A stretch of DNA of 35,159 nucleotides, from the NCBI GenBank assembly GCA_030695925.1, contig JAUYOH010000046.1:1-35159 (forward strand), written 5' to 3'. The stretch is from Candidatus Omnitrophota bacterium (GTDB taxonomy: Bacteria; Omnitrophota; Gorgyraeia; Pluralincolimonadales; Pluralincolimonadaceae). Below are positions 22,226 to 32,100 of this stretch, in pieces; position 1 is the first letter of the stretch; every line of letters starts with the position of its first letter. A program made the position numbers and the translations under genes. A model generated the notes under the pieces. The model was not told the DNA's origin. It did not search any database and was given only the letters and a program-made list of their open reading frames with translations.

Positions 22226-24229
22226 TTAAACCCTGATAGGCAGAATTACGACGGGGATACCTTCATGGTAGAACCTTCTCTGCATGGCGAAGACCGTATA
22301 GTTATGAAGAAGGCGCGTTAGAAATGTCTCTTTAGGAAAGACTATCTGGCCGCCGAAGAAGACCGCCTGAGGATAGCGCTCTACTATCTTGGGCGCTATC
22401 TGGGCGGTTTCCTCAATGACGTCCGTCCCGATAGCATATAAACTTTCAGCATGATATCCGTGATGCGCCACAAAGCTGACATAGCGGTCGAGTTCGCTCT
22501 TGACCTGACTCTGAAGTTTCTCTAGTTCTTCCGCGCCCTTGAAATTTCCAGCGTCTATCACCCCTACCTGTACAAATACGAAATTCTTGAACGCCCCTCC
22601 GAACAATCTGAAGACATTAAAAAGCGTATGAAGTCCCATCCCGTTGAAGCCGTTCACCAGTAAAACTGCTGTTTTGGCCTCCGGATCAAACTCCTCTTTT
22701 TCCTTCTCCTCTTTTGTTATGCCCGGGATATACTCCGAGCTGGAAAAACCTGCCGCCATGACAAGGCTGTCCAATCTCTTAAGAAGTTTAGCGGTATTTT
22801 CATAATGCCTTTTTATGCCGAGAACGATCAAAACCAATGTGGTCGTGACAAGTAATGTTACCCATCCTCCTTCATTAAATTTCACGATAGTCACTGAAAT
22901 AAGAATAAACGTGGTTAAAATTAGACCTACGCCGTTCACAAGCAGTTTTCTCCGCCATAATTTAAACTGTGCGCGATGCTTCCACCAATAACGTACCATC
23001 CCTGACTGTGAAAGTACAAAAGTAATAAAAACGTTGATACTGTAAAGGACTATCAGGACCGTAACCGAACCCCTTGTCAAAACCATCATCGCTAATGCCG
23101 CTATGCCCATTATCAAAATACCATTTTGAGAAACAAAGCGGTCGCTTAAGTTGGCGAACCTTGTAGGTACCCATCTATCTAACGCCATATTGGAGAGTAT
23201 TCTCGGTCCTCCCACGAAACCTGTTTGGGCCGCGACAAATAAAAGTACTGCCTCCGAAATAAGCGTGATCAGCAAAAATGGATATCCCCATCCCTTACTC
23301 CAAGACGCAGTAACGCTCTCGAGAAGCACGGCATTCAGGGTCTTTCCCGCCTGGAATCTAACATTGTACAGGACATACGCGAGCATTAATCCAAGTACGG
23401 TAATGGCCAGCGAAACAGCCATGTAATTCATGGTGCGTTTCGCAGTCTGCACTCTCGGCTCCCTTAACATGGGGAGGGAATTGCTTACCGCCTCGATTCC
23501 CGTATATGTACCGGCACCCATACTATAAGCACGGAGGACCATAAATATAACGGCGAATAATCCGATTTGCGAAGTCGTCGCGGAAAGGTCGGCTTTGGCA
23601 GAAGAAACGACTTCGGGAAGATTCATCGCGTGGGTCAGTAACGCGTATAATATGAGAAAGGCGTGCGTGATCACAAATATCAAAAAGATGGGCATAAGGA
23701 CTATAACCGATTCCCTTATACCCCTTAAGTTCAAGATTATAAGCACAACGACCACGGCCGATGCGAATACAAGTCTGTACGGAAGCCAGCTCGACGGCAG
23801 GAAACTAAAAACAGCGTCCGCGCCGCTGGCTACGGAAACCGTGATAGTAAGCATATAATCAATCAGGAGGGCGCAACCGGATATCATACCTAATCTGGGT
23901 GACAATAGTTTACTTGCGACCAGATAACCGCCGCCGCCCGAAGGAAAAGCTTCGACGATTTGCGAATAACTTGCGCTGATGACAAAAATCGTTATCGCGG
24001 TAGCTAGTGCGACAAAGATGCCCAAATACATATGCCCCTGCAAAGCCGCAAAGGCCTCCTGAGGGCCGTAACATGACGAAGAAAGGCCGTCTGCGCCGAT
24101 CCCTATCCACGCGAAGAAAGCGATCAGTGAAAGTTTATGAAATAACTTTGTATCATGGGGGCTGTGCGCGCCGCCTATCACGATGTTCTTGACACGCTTG
24201 CCTAATGATACTTGTGATTTATCTTCCAT
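22226..24229 (-). CDS. APC-superfamily permease, KimA/YdaO-like (putative potassium importer)
   Basis: A 667-residue protein with about 12 membrane helices (residues about 35-480) and a C-terminal cytosolic domain (about 500-667). Signatures are IGIGADGLSSSCYGPQEAFA, the glycine motif PSGGGGYLVAS, and AYSMGAGTYTGIEAVSNSLP. The size, N-terminal SSCYGP block and soluble tail resemble KimA of Bacillus, a c-di-AMP-sensitive K+ importer of the KUP-related branch. An amino acid transporter role cannot be excluded. Confidence 0.82.
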   Translation of the reverse strand: MEDKSQVSLGKRVKNIVIGGAHSPHDTKLFHKLSLIAFFAWIGIGADGLSSSCYGPQEAFAALQGHMYLGIFVALATAITIFVISASYSQIVEAFPSGGGGYLVASKLLSPRLGMISGCALLIDYMLTITVSVASGADAVFSFLPSSWLPYRLVFASAVVVVLIILNLRGIRESVIVLMPIFLIFVITHAFLILYALLTHAMNLPEVVSSAKADLSATTSQIGLFAVIFMVLRAYSMGAGTYTGIEAVSNSLPMLREPRVQTAKRTMNYMAVSLAITVLGLMLAYVLYNVRFQAGKTLNAVLLESVTASWSKGWGYPFLLITLISEAVLLFVAAQTGFVGGPRILSNMALDRWVPTRFANLSDRFVSQNGILIMGIAALAMMVLTRGSVTVLIVLYSINVFITFVLSQSGMVRYWWKHRAQFKLWRRKLLVNGVGLILTTFILISVTIVKFNEGGWVTLLVTTTLVLIVLGIKRHYENTAKLLKRLDSLVMAAGFSSSEYIPGITKEEKEKEEFDPEAKTAVLLVNGFNGMGLHTLFNVFRLFGGAFKNFVFVQVGVIDAGNFKGAEELEKLQSQVKSELDRYVSFVAHHGYHAESLYAIGTDVIEETAQIAPKIVERYPQAVFFGGQIVFPKETFLTRLLHNYTVFAMQRRFYHEGIPVVILPIRV

Positions 24230-24289
24230 AATTGTTCTATTTTACCACATTTAACCTGTCTTTAAAGCCTCTTTTCTTCTTGATCAATT

Positions 24290-24598
24290 TCACGCTATTA
24301 ATTCAAATGCCTTTTGTACGTCCATTCCGACCACAATACCCAGCTCTCCCGCCTTTTTATTTGCCTTCATTATCTTCCTGTTGGGGAAACGCTCGAGAGT
24401 ACCTATAGGGTTATCCGGGGAACTCTCGACTATCGCCGCGGCTGTATTGTATCTGTCAATAGCATCCATATCAAAGACCGGACAGCCCAAAAAACCCTTT
24501 TTGCCGGCGGCCAATAATATATTAAACCCCTCCCATTTTACCTGTATGCCTTCAACCGGGCCGTTCTTCGTCTCAAATATCTTCTTTATCGTCTCCAC
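24290..24598 (-). CDS. DUF1805 family protein
   Basis: A 102-residue protein with the DUF1805 pattern: GPVEGIQVKWEGFNILLAAG, KGFLGCPVFDMDAIDRYNTA, AAAIVE and GTLERFPNRKIMKANKKAGE. The family (YunC-like) has no firm function. It overlaps the end of the anti-sigma gene by 13 bp, so it is the last gene of the thyX-sigma operon. Confidence 0.85.
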   Translation of the reverse strand: METIKKIFETKNGPVEGIQVKWEGFNILLAAGKKGFLGCPVFDMDAIDRYNTAAAIVESSPDNPIGTLERFPNRKIMKANKKAGELGIVVGMDVQKAFELIA

Positions 24599-25065
24599 TT
24601 AGAGGTCTCCTCTTTTGGCTGTTCATGTCGGCGTTTCGCGTCCATCGCGATTATAAGCGTGCGGACACTTTCGCTCTCTGAGACCCATTTAAGGCCGAGT
24701 ATCAAGGCCGCGACCAGAAACTGCGCGAAATATTTAGGGACCGTAAATGATAAAGAAAACGCCGATATAGTGGCGACTAACCAGAGATTTCTTTGAATAA
24801 CTCTATTGCTTTTCATCTTAGCTATACCTTTCGCTTTACGTATTGATCTATCGCTTGATTCCGGCAGGGCCTTTTCGCCGTATAACTTATCACTCAAGTG
24901 GCCTGCCCTAATATTCTCGAGGCAAAGATGACAGGTTGCGGCATGTTCCTCGACAGCCCTCACCTGCGCCTCTTTAAGGGCTCCGCTTAAATACGCTGTA
25001 AGCGTCGCTTCATCCGGGCAGCCTACCGCTTTCACCTGCTCTATTTTAGTCATATTCTCTTTCAT
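24586..25065 (-). CDS. Putative anti-sigma factor with zf-HC2 domain
   Basis: A 159-residue protein. The N-terminal zinc-finger-like domain CPDEATLTAYLSGAL...EEHAATCHLCLE holds the HxxxCxxC pattern (H42, C46, C49) of ZAS anti-sigma factors. One or two membrane helices (about 95-130, LWLVATISAFSLSFTVPKYF) follow, then a charged cytosolic tail. It sits directly after the ECF-like sigma gene (33 bp apart), which is the classic sigma/anti-sigma pairing. It should hold the sigma factor at the membrane until a signal arrives. The signal is not evident. Confidence 0.82.
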   Translation of the reverse strand: MKENMTKIEQVKAVGCPDEATLTAYLSGALKEAQVRAVEEHAATCHLCLENIRAGHLSDKLYGEKALPESSDRSIRKAKGIAKMKSNRVIQRNLWLVATISAFSLSFTVPKYFAQFLVAALILGLKWVSESESVRTLIIAMDAKRRHEQPKEETSKWRR

Positions 25066-25098
25066 ACTCTAATAGACGATAAATCAATTAAATTTCTT

Positions 25099-25743
25099 TC
25101 ACAAATCTTTGATGCCCTTGCGTCTTAATTTTACCTTCAGGTCTTCCTTCGCGCGCGCTATCGTCGTCGAGACCGTATTTACCGGCATCTTAAGGGCCTC
25201 GGCGATATCGCGATGCTTCATCCCGTGAAGGAGATTAAGCCTGACGACTATCTTCTCCTTCGGCTTAAGCGAGTCGATCGCCGAATTTACTAATTCAAAT
25301 ATATCATTTAAATGCGCCCGCTTCCCGGGGCCCGCATCCTGCGACGGTAAAACATCTTCTAATGTCTTATCCCCGCCATCCCCGCTTTTATATATCTCTT
25401 CGTATATGGATAAGGAGTTTGGCGGAGACTGCCGCTTCATCTTCTTAAAATAATCTATCGCGGCGTTTCCGGCGACCATAGCCAGCCATCCCGCGACTCT
25501 ATCTTTATCCTTAATCTGCGCAAGTTTGTTATCGGACCATAAAGAGATAAAGACATCCTGATGGATGTCCTCTATGTCGCCCTCGTCAAAATTATATCCG
25601 AATCTTTTTAAGCGATTCCTTATCGCCCAAAATACGACTTTAGAATAACGCTCAACGAAAATATCCCAAGCGCGTTTATCTTTCTTTATGCAATTTTGAA
25701 CTAACTCGTCCGAGGAAAGCGAAGGGTGTTCAGCAAAATCCAT
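25099..25743 (-). CDS. RNA polymerase sigma factor, ECF-like
   Basis: A 214-residue sigma-70-family protein. Region 2 is present at about 20-105: AWDIFVERYSKVVFWAI, GDIEDIHQDVFISLWS, VAGWLAMVAGNAAIDYFKKM. Region 4 lies at about 150-210: AIDSLKPKEKIVVRLNLLHG, RDIAEALKMPVNTVSTTIAR. Regions 1 and 3 are absent, as in ECF factors. The start ATG lies 2 bp downstream of the thyX stop. Its partner anti-sigma gene follows. A promoter for the operon was not found between them, so thyX and the sigma gene share a transcript. Confidence 0.92.
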   Translation of the reverse strand: MDFAEHPSLSSDELVQNCIKKDKRAWDIFVERYSKVVFWAIRNRLKRFGYNFDEGDIEDIHQDVFISLWSDNKLAQIKDKDRVAGWLAMVAGNAAIDYFKKMKRQSPPNSLSIYEEIYKSGDGGDKTLEDVLPSQDAGPGKRAHLNDIFELVNSAIDSLKPKEKIVVRLNLLHGMKHRDIAEALKMPVNTVSTTIARAKEDLKVKLRRKGIKDL

Positions 25744-25745
25744 GA

Positions 25746-26378
25746 TTATTCTTTGGGCTTCATCTTCTCTTCAAAGGCCTTCGCGGTGACAGGCATCTTC
25801 TCCTTAAATATCTCAAGGAGCGCCTCGGCGTATTCGCGTATCTCTGCCTGCGCGGCCTTGTCCAGGCGCAGCTTCAGGAAATTCATCAGGGAACGGGCAT
25901 TTACCGTCCAGTAATAAAGCGTGTAAAGCGATAATGGCAGCACACCGCGCGCTTGTTCTCTTTTTATGCCGGACGCGACTAGAGTCTCATAGGTATCGAA
26001 GGCTTCATTAACGGATTTCTTATATTTTTCCAGCGCCTCTCCTGTCAGGCTGGAGGGCGTATAATAATCCCTCTTGGCAAGGCAATACCGAAGGGACATC
26101 TCGTTATATGTGCCTATCCTGTGGCGGATCCACTGGCGCGCGACGAAGATGGGGCACTTGACATCAAACCTGAAATACGCGTGCTCAAAAGGCGTACCGT
26201 GGTCTTTTAATATTAGGTGGCGTACAAGTTTCGCGTCTGCGGCCGCGGCCGCATCCTCGCCCTGCGGCTCGCTCATATAACACCGGCGCGCCGCCTCGAT
26301 CACCGCTTTGTCCATGCCCATGCAATCGACAAGCGCGACATATCCGTTATCCAGCACTTTTATCTTATTCTGTGGCAT
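25746..26378 (-). CDS. thyX: Flavin-dependent thymidylate synthase
   Basis: ThyX makes dTMP from dUMP using FAD and methylene-tetrahydrofolate. The 210-residue protein begins MPQNKIKVLDNGYVALVDCM. It contains the ThyX signature RHRIGTYNEMSLRY (consensus RHRxxSxNExSxRY, with G-T in place of the first x-S), and HLILKDHGTPFEHAYFRFDV. The end RSLMNFLKLRLDKAAQAEIR matches the family. An in-frame ATG at 26456 exists but lies inside the upstream zinc-ribbon gene. ATG 26378, 5 bp after that gene's stop, gives the right N-terminus. No thyA is seen. Confidence 0.94.
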   Translation of the reverse strand: MPQNKIKVLDNGYVALVDCMGMDKAVIEAARRCYMSEPQGEDAAAAADAKLVRHLILKDHGTPFEHAYFRFDVKCPIFVARQWIRHRIGTYNEMSLRYCLAKRDYYTPSSLTGEALEKYKKSVNEAFDTYETLVASGIKREQARGVLPLSLYTLYYWTVNARSLMNFLKLRLDKAAQAEIREYAEALLEIFKEKMPVTAKAFEEKMKPKE

Positions 26379-26383
26379 TTTGA

Positions 26384-26551
26384 TTATTTCTTGTCTTGGG
26401 TCTCGGGGGTACCATACTTCTTGGCCTTCTCTTTCTTCTCGTAGCATTCCGGGCAATTGTAAATCGGCTTGGCCAATGTCCTGTCGTAGCCGGGTGCCAC
26501 GACCACCCTCTTTACCTCGGGCACCTCGCGACCGCAGGTGTCACAACGCAT
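26384..26551 (-). CDS. Small zinc-ribbon protein (55 aa)
   Basis: A 55-residue protein starting MRCDTCGREVPEVKRVVVAP. Two cysteine pairs (CDTCG at 3-7 and CPECYEK near 36-42) form a zinc ribbon, followed by a charged tail (KEKAKKYGTPETQDKK). ATG 26551 is preceded by a perfect AAAGGAGG, so the longer frame from an upstream ATG at 26605 is rejected. It heads the thyX-sigma operon behind a promoter at 26577-26605. Function is unknown; similar two-CxxC microproteins occur widely. Confidence 0.78.
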   Translation of the reverse strand: MRCDTCGREVPEVKRVVVAPGYDRTLAKPIYNCPECYEKKEKAKKYGTPETQDKK

Positions 26552-26576
26552 AAAAAATCCTCCTTTTGCTTTATTA

Positions 26577-26605
26577 ATTTTAGCAAGTTTAGGAGGGTTT
26601 TGCAA
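26577..26605 (-). promoter_or_regulatory. Promoter of the zinc-ribbon-thyX-sigma operon
   Basis: Minus-strand TTGCAA (26605-26600), a 17 bp spacer and TAAAAT (26582-26577), about 25 bp upstream of the ATG at 26551. Confidence 0.65.
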
Positions 26606-26622
26606 TAGTAAATGCGGCTTGC

Positions 26623-27408
26623 CTACTCTTCTTTATCTATTGGGCGGTTAATCCAACTGTTGAAATCACCTGTTCCTTTGATCTCTCTTGTCACGACCCC
26701 CACCCTTTCGCCTTCATAAGGGTGGGTGCGAAAATAGGAATACGGCCTTATCTTGTCTTTATTGACTTCCTTCATCGTCTTCATGAATGAGATTATAGCG
26801 TTGGGGTCGTAGCCGGCGGCCTTGGTGTACCTGACAGCGCGCCTGTCCGCCTCGAACTCATCCCCTCTCGAATAGGCCGTCATAAGCGAATTTATAGCCA
26901 GATCAGTCCCTGCGGTGGTCCGGCCGCTTTGGGTTGTTGCCACCAATATCATCGCGATATTGGCCAGCATGCCGGTCTGGAACCTCTTTACCGAATGGCG
27001 GGCGGCGATGTGGCCGATTTCATGGGCGATTACACCGGCCAGTTCATCGTCGTTCTTGCTCTTTTCGATCAGGCCCTTAAATACATATACCCAGCCGCCG
27101 GGAAGAGAGACGGCGTTTATATCGTCTACATCTAAGGCCTTAAAATGGTAAATAAGCTCCTTCCTGTCGCAAAATTGGACAAGCCTATTGCCTATTAACT
27201 CGACGCGCTCCTGCATATACTTATCTTCCACGGGCTTATAAACCCTCTCGATCTGCTTGGCGATTGAGGCACCCATGCTGATTTCTTGCTCTGTCGAGAT
27301 TATAAGCAGATCTTCCTTTCCGGTAACAGGGTTATATTCCGCGAAAAGAAGCCCGGGAATCAGGATAGACACAAGAGAAACTAAGGTCAGGACCGCTCTT
27401 ATTTTCAT
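26623..27408 (-). CDS. M48-family metallopeptidase (BepA/LoiP-like), secreted
   Basis: A 261-residue protein with a signal peptide (about 1-23, LTLVSLVSILIPGLLFA) and no lipobox. The M48 peptidase domain contains the zinc motif VIAHEIGHIAARHS and the third-ligand region SRGDEFEADRRAVRYTKAAG. The N-terminal IISTEQEISMGASIAKQIER segment is typical of outer-membrane quality-control proteases. It should act in the periplasm on misfolded envelope proteins. It diverges from the lipoprotein gene at 27463. Confidence 0.92.
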   Translation of the reverse strand: MKIRAVLTLVSLVSILIPGLLFAEYNPVTGKEDLLIISTEQEISMGASIAKQIERVYKPVEDKYMQERVELIGNRLVQFCDRKELIYHFKALDVDDINAVSLPGGWVYVFKGLIEKSKNDDELAGVIAHEIGHIAARHSVKRFQTGMLANIAMILVATTQSGRTTAGTDLAINSLMTAYSRGDEFEADRRAVRYTKAAGYDPNAIISFMKTMKEVNKDKIRPYSYFRTHPYEGERVGVVTREIKGTGDFNSWINRPIDKEE

Positions 27409-27425
27409 ATTAATAAATTATCATA

Positions 27426-27454
27426 TTGAAAAATATAAGTAAAGCACTTATAAT
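27426..27454 (+). promoter_or_regulatory. Promoter of the SurA-N-like lipoprotein gene
   Basis: TTGAAA (27426-27431), a 17 bp spacer and TATAAT (27449-27454). The expected start near 27461 lies only about 2 bp before the ATG at 27463, so the transcript would be leaderless. Confidence 0.7.
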
Positions 27455-27462
27455 AACAAGAT

Positions 27463-27936
27463 ATGAAAACAATCTCGCATCTGGTCGTCATTGCCGTTAT
27501 CCTGACAGCCCTCGCCGGTTGCGCAAAGGAAAGGCCCGCAAAAGAAGTCCTCGCTACAATCGGCAATTATTCCATATATAAAGAAGACCTTGTCTCCGAG
27601 GCGGAATTATATCACCCCGCTTACCGCAAGACCGTTACTAAAGAAGAGATGCTTGGCGACCTAATCAAAAAAAAGATCATGCTCATGGAAGCCCAGCGTC
27701 AGGGTCTGGACAAAAAACCCGAGTTCCTGAAGATGGTGCAGCGTTTCTGGGAACAAAGCCTTTTGCGCTCGCTCTTGGATAAAAAATCAAAAGAGATACT
27801 CTCTTCACTGAAGGGCACCGAGGAAGAGAAGCATAAGAAAGCCTCGCAGATGATGCAGGAGTGGGTCGACAGCCTTGAGAAAAATGTAAAGGTTAAGATA
27901 AACAAGGAAGCACTCGAAAAAATAGAGCTAAAATGA
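27463..27936 (+). CDS. SurA N-terminal-like lipoprotein, no PPIase domain
   Basis: A 157-residue lipoprotein: a signal peptide with lipobox LAGC (C20), then EVLATIGNYSIYKEDLVSEA and KKIMLMEAQRQGLDKKPEF, the pattern of SurA/PpiC chaperone domains. No parvulin domain follows. It resembles the N-terminal part of the larger protein at 12847-13782. It should be a periplasmic chaperone or a folding helper. Its stop codon overlaps the ATG of the HAMP gene (27933-27936, ATGA), so the two are coupled. No ribosome-binding site precedes the ATG. Confidence 0.75.
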   Translation: MKTISHLVVIAVILTALAGCAKERPAKEVLATIGNYSIYKEDLVSEAELYHPAYRKTVTKEEMLGDLIKKKIMLMEAQRQGLDKKPEFLKMVQRFWEQSLLRSLLDKKSKEILSSLKGTEEEKHKKASQMMQEWVDSLEKNVKVKINKEALEKIELK

Positions 27937-29117
27937 ACGGGGCCGATTCAAGAAACAGAAGAAGCATAAAGAACTACCTTATAAAAAGGAGGCTACAGAC
28001 AGATTTCATCCTGAAGTTCTGTCTTCTTCTCGTTCTCGCCTGCGCCATCATGATCGCTCTGGTATATCTTTTGAGCGAGAAGACCACCACGACGAGCTTC
28101 GAGAACCTGCGCCTGACGGTAAAGAGTACCGCGGATTTCATACTTCCTACTCTCATCTTAAGCAGTTTCGTAGCGATAATCCTCGTCGCTATTGCCACTA
28201 TTATCGTCTTTCTTATTATAACGCACCGCATCGCGGGGCCCCTCCATCGGCTTGAGACTGACCTGACTGAGATCGCAAAGGGCAACCTGACAAAAGACAT
28301 TCACCTGAGAAAAAAAGATGAATTCAAGACCCTTGCCGCGATCATAAACAGCCTATTAAGAAACTTGAGGAACCCCATCTCCGTCTCGCAAGCTAAATTA
28401 AATGAGCTGGAAGACGACATAAATGATGTTAAAGCGGGATTACGGGCGAAGGGCGCGTCAGAAGATGAGGCGGATCGAATAGTAAAACCGATACGAAAAA
28501 AGGCCGAACAAATAAAGCATATTTTCTCATTCTTTAAGATCTCATCGATCGCGATCTTCTTCGCTTTTACGTTATGTATGTCGGCGGCTCACGCGAATGT
28601 GACTGACGGCATCCCTCCGGCAGAGCTCATCTCAGATGAAGGATGGACGATAACAAAAAGTATCTTCTGTACCTTATATTTCAGGTATGACGTGGATATC
28701 GACGCGGTAAATCACAGGCTTGATACTTATAAAATCGATTACGGGCTTCTGGAAAAACCGCCGCAGCCGGGCGAGAGCGCAAAAGAAAGAGTCGCTTATA
28801 AATTTGACCTTATCTTCTACAAGGTGCAGGAACTTTTGGATATGCGGCCGGCGAACCTGCATCTTAACGTGCGGATATACCGAGACCAAGGGGATTTAGA
28901 CAAGATCTATATGGAGATATTCGACCAAGAGAATAAGTTTATCGCCTATTACATCTTTAAGATAAATACCCTTTTCGCGAGCGAGGCCAAGATGTCCGCG
29001 AATGTCATGGCGCACGAGATCGCGCACTGCATAGTCGACCATTACTTCTCGGTTATCCCGCCTACGAAAGTAGCCGAGATGATAGCGCAATACGCGGACG
29101 CGCACCTGAGGGATTAA
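27933..29117 (+). CDS. HAMP membrane protein fused to a secreted HEIAH peptidase-like domain
   Basis: A 394-residue protein. Two membrane helices (about 26-48 and 70-97) flank a short loop, then a HAMP domain (about 98-145; HRIAGPLHRLETDLTEIAKG). A helical region (150-195) follows. A third hydrophobic segment (about 204-225, FFKISSIAIFFAFTLCMSAA) ends in AHA and looks like a signal peptide or third helix. A C-terminal domain (230-394) ends with VMAHEIAHCIVDHYF. That motif is the zinc signature HEIAH (H361, E362, H365). A HAMP-tethered peptidase-like fusion is unusual. No methyl-accepting or kinase domain is present. Start is coupled to the upstream lipoprotein by ATGA. Confidence 0.7.
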   Translation: MNGADSRNRRSIKNYLIKRRLQTDFILKFCLLLVLACAIMIALVYLLSEKTTTTSFENLRLTVKSTADFILPTLILSSFVAIILVAIATIIVFLIITHRIAGPLHRLETDLTEIAKGNLTKDIHLRKKDEFKTLAAIINSLLRNLRNPISVSQAKLNELEDDINDVKAGLRAKGASEDEADRIVKPIRKKAEQIKHIFSFFKISSIAIFFAFTLCMSAAHANVTDGIPPAELISDEGWTITKSIFCTLYFRYDVDIDAVNHRLDTYKIDYGLLEKPPQPGESAKERVAYKFDLIFYKVQELLDMRPANLHLNVRIYRDQGDLDKIYMEIFDQENKFIAYYIFKINTLFASEAKMSANVMAHEIAHCIVDHYFSVIPPTKVAEMIAQYADAHLRD

Positions 29118-29129
29118 TAAACTGCGGCA

Positions 29130-32100
29130 TTATGATAAATTGACGTCTATCCTGTCGTAATAGCCCTGCCTGACCCTTTCGGCAAAAGGCGAAGGTATGC
29201 GGCTGCCTGTGAACTTAATATCGCTATCGCCTTTCCTCTTTAATTCTATCGCCACCGGCCTTACGGCTCTGTCTCCGAAGGTATCAAGTTTCTTCGGATT
29301 ATGATATACGACGAGAGTCTTCCCGAGAAGGCAAAAAATGAAGGTATCTTTGGCGGTAAAAAGCCAGCGTGGCAGTATCGGTTTTAGCTCAAAATATAAT
29401 TTTCCTCGAGATACCCTAAAAAGCTCTTTCCCGAGGCACATCAGTAACCACATACTAAGGAATTCGGTCGTGGAGCCGGTCAGTCGCGCAACAAAGCCGT
29501 TTCCGCGGATCGATTTGTCCGGATAGGCGCTGCTGGCTATAAAAGAGGAGTTCTCGAGGATGCTCCTGCCGTAGCGCGCCGGGTCCTGAAACGCGACCAG
29601 ACAATTCTTCAGGTCAGAAAAGAACTCTTTATAGAGCCCTTTCTTTAAGACCTCGAGCATATATTTATATTCCATATGAAGCCATATCGATTCGTTCTCA
29701 AGCCAGCCGGGCGTAAAGATGGTGGAACGCCCTAATTCAAAAGGCATGCCCTTAAGCGGCGCGTTGACCTTGTACATCTTAAGGCCCCTGTCAAAGAGTT
29801 CGCTTTTCTTTACGGCCTTATACAACGATTCCGCCTTTTTGCCGGCCTCCAAGACTCTCATCGCGTGCATCGGCCCCTCCAGGAAGAAGGATACGGGCTT
29901 ATGACCAAACGATAGCGCCTTCACAAGAGGAAGTCCGTCTTTATTTAATTTATGCTTTCCTCTTTCATAAATGAACCTGTATTTTTTGACCTCATTTATG
30001 AAATAGGTGTAAGGAAGGCCTGTTTTTTTATCTTCCGCCGCTCTTAATCCCCTCTCTACCTTACGGAGGGCTTTGTCCAGTATATTTTTGATTGCGCCTA
30101 TCAAAAGATGTTTCTCTTTTCCGCTAAAACCGGACCAGACTTTCTTTCTATAACGCTCCTTGGCCGCGGAAGAAACATCCCAGTACTTAAAATTATCAGT
30201 CTTGGCCAAAAGTTTATCCAACTCAATCAGAAAATCCGCCAATTCGTACGGAAACGCTATCTTGTAGTCGGCATCTATCCCCAGCTTGTCCAAAGACGAC
30301 TTTAGGAACAGTATCAATCTCTTTAATTCAAATGTCTCGGCGACGGAAGAGCCGAATATGCCCGGTAAATTGTTAAGAGAATCGCACCAGCCGGGCTTGC
30401 CAGCCTCCATCTCTATCCCTATGCCGAAGGAATCTAAAGACGATATCTTGTTGGTTAAAACACAGGCGAGCTTTACAAAAAGGGAGGTCTCATAAATTCC
30501 CCCTCTGCCGTTCTTTATCCTGACTTTGTAAGGTTGTGATTCTCTTTTTTCTATCAGGCGCTTCTTTTCTCTGTCCTCTGATACCGCGCCGAACTGGCGG
30601 ATCCTTCCGTCCACATAGACATATTTCTCATCCCGCGGGTTTACCCGAAGATATGTGTCATAAAAAGTGAAGTCCCGTTTCCCAAGAAGCAATTCCTTAA
30701 GATTTTCCGGATAACACAAAAGATAAGTCTCGAGAAGGTCTAAGTTATAAGTCCAATGGTCTACCCAATACCCTTCGCCGGGCCTTGCGAGATCAGATTT
30801 TATGCTAATGGCTAATACATCTTTTAAAAACTCTCTCGCTGCCTTCTTGGACATAATCCTTCCCGCCTCCAAGAAAGATATAAGACTGCCAGGCGTAAAT
30901 GGCTCCTTTAAAAATTCTCTTACCTTCTTTACGGCATTTATCGAGCTGCCGCTCTTTAACGAAAGGCTTATCCCCTCGATCTGGTGAGGGTTAAAGCCGT
31001 CGGGCTGTATGGCGTTTATAAAAGTCGATATATTATCGTATTTGAGGCCGGGGTTAAAAAGGACATCGTTTCTCCTGTTCTGGTTTATGTCGCGGTATGC
31101 GCCGTTTCCCTGAGAATAATATGACGGTTGCAATAAAAAAGAATTGTAGTCCCTTTCAAGGTCGCCGTGCTTGCGCGCGTAGGCGTAAAACACAAACGGA
31201 CCCGAAGGAGTATCTATGGTGACGGGAAATCCTCCCCGTAAGAGGTTATCCAAAAATGTCTGGCGGCAGTAGTGATCGAATTCGTTGCTGGAACTTTTCG
31301 TAAAAACAGTGTCCTGAAGCCCTTTTATGATATCCTCGTTCTCGGAAAGCTTCTTCTCAAAATAGGCCTTATCTTTTATCTTAGAAATGCTCCTATTTAA
31401 CTCTTTAATATCTTTAATGTTGCCTGTTATCGAGATGATCTCTCTGGTTTCGCCGGAGGCAAGGCCGAACTTGGTATGCGCAAAAGCCGAGGGCGTCCTG
31501 CATTCGGTCTTCTGATATCCATCGGGAGCAAAAACCTTGCTTTCCGCAAAAACCCTCGGATAAGATATATCGCCGTCGGCGCCGAATACTATATCGGGGT
31601 CGACAATGGGCTTCAACACCCTGCCGGCCCTTTTGCCCATCTCGCAGGCAAGATAAAAATTGCCGCGCTCTACGTATTCCAGTTCCGGCGTATCGTTAGG
31701 TTTGACTTTGAGGGCGTAAAACGGGGCTTTATTCTCCAGATTAGAGACTTTTACCCATGCTTCCATAGTACGGCTCATAAGTTTATGAAGATCCTCGGTG
31801 ATGCCGAATGAGATTATCTGGGGAAGGCCGTCTATAATCTCAATATCGATCTTTTTCTTTGAGATGTTCGTTAATGAGACCCTCCTTGCCAATGCCGCGA
31901 AGGGTTCATTTGGTATCGTTATATACGATACGTTTACGGCGATACCCAGATAGCGGTTTGTCTCTTCTATTTCAAGCTTGGAAGGGCTTATTATCATCTT
32001 AGTTGAGGTATGCCGGGCGGTCTCGCTGTCCGCATCTCTAAAGGGCTCATGGAATATGGTTCTGCCGCCCTTTTTAACTTTTAAAAATGTCCGGAATCCT

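Noticed and set aside
26379-26456. Longer thyX start
   Set aside because: It would overlap the zinc-ribbon gene by 73 bp and adds unrelated residues.
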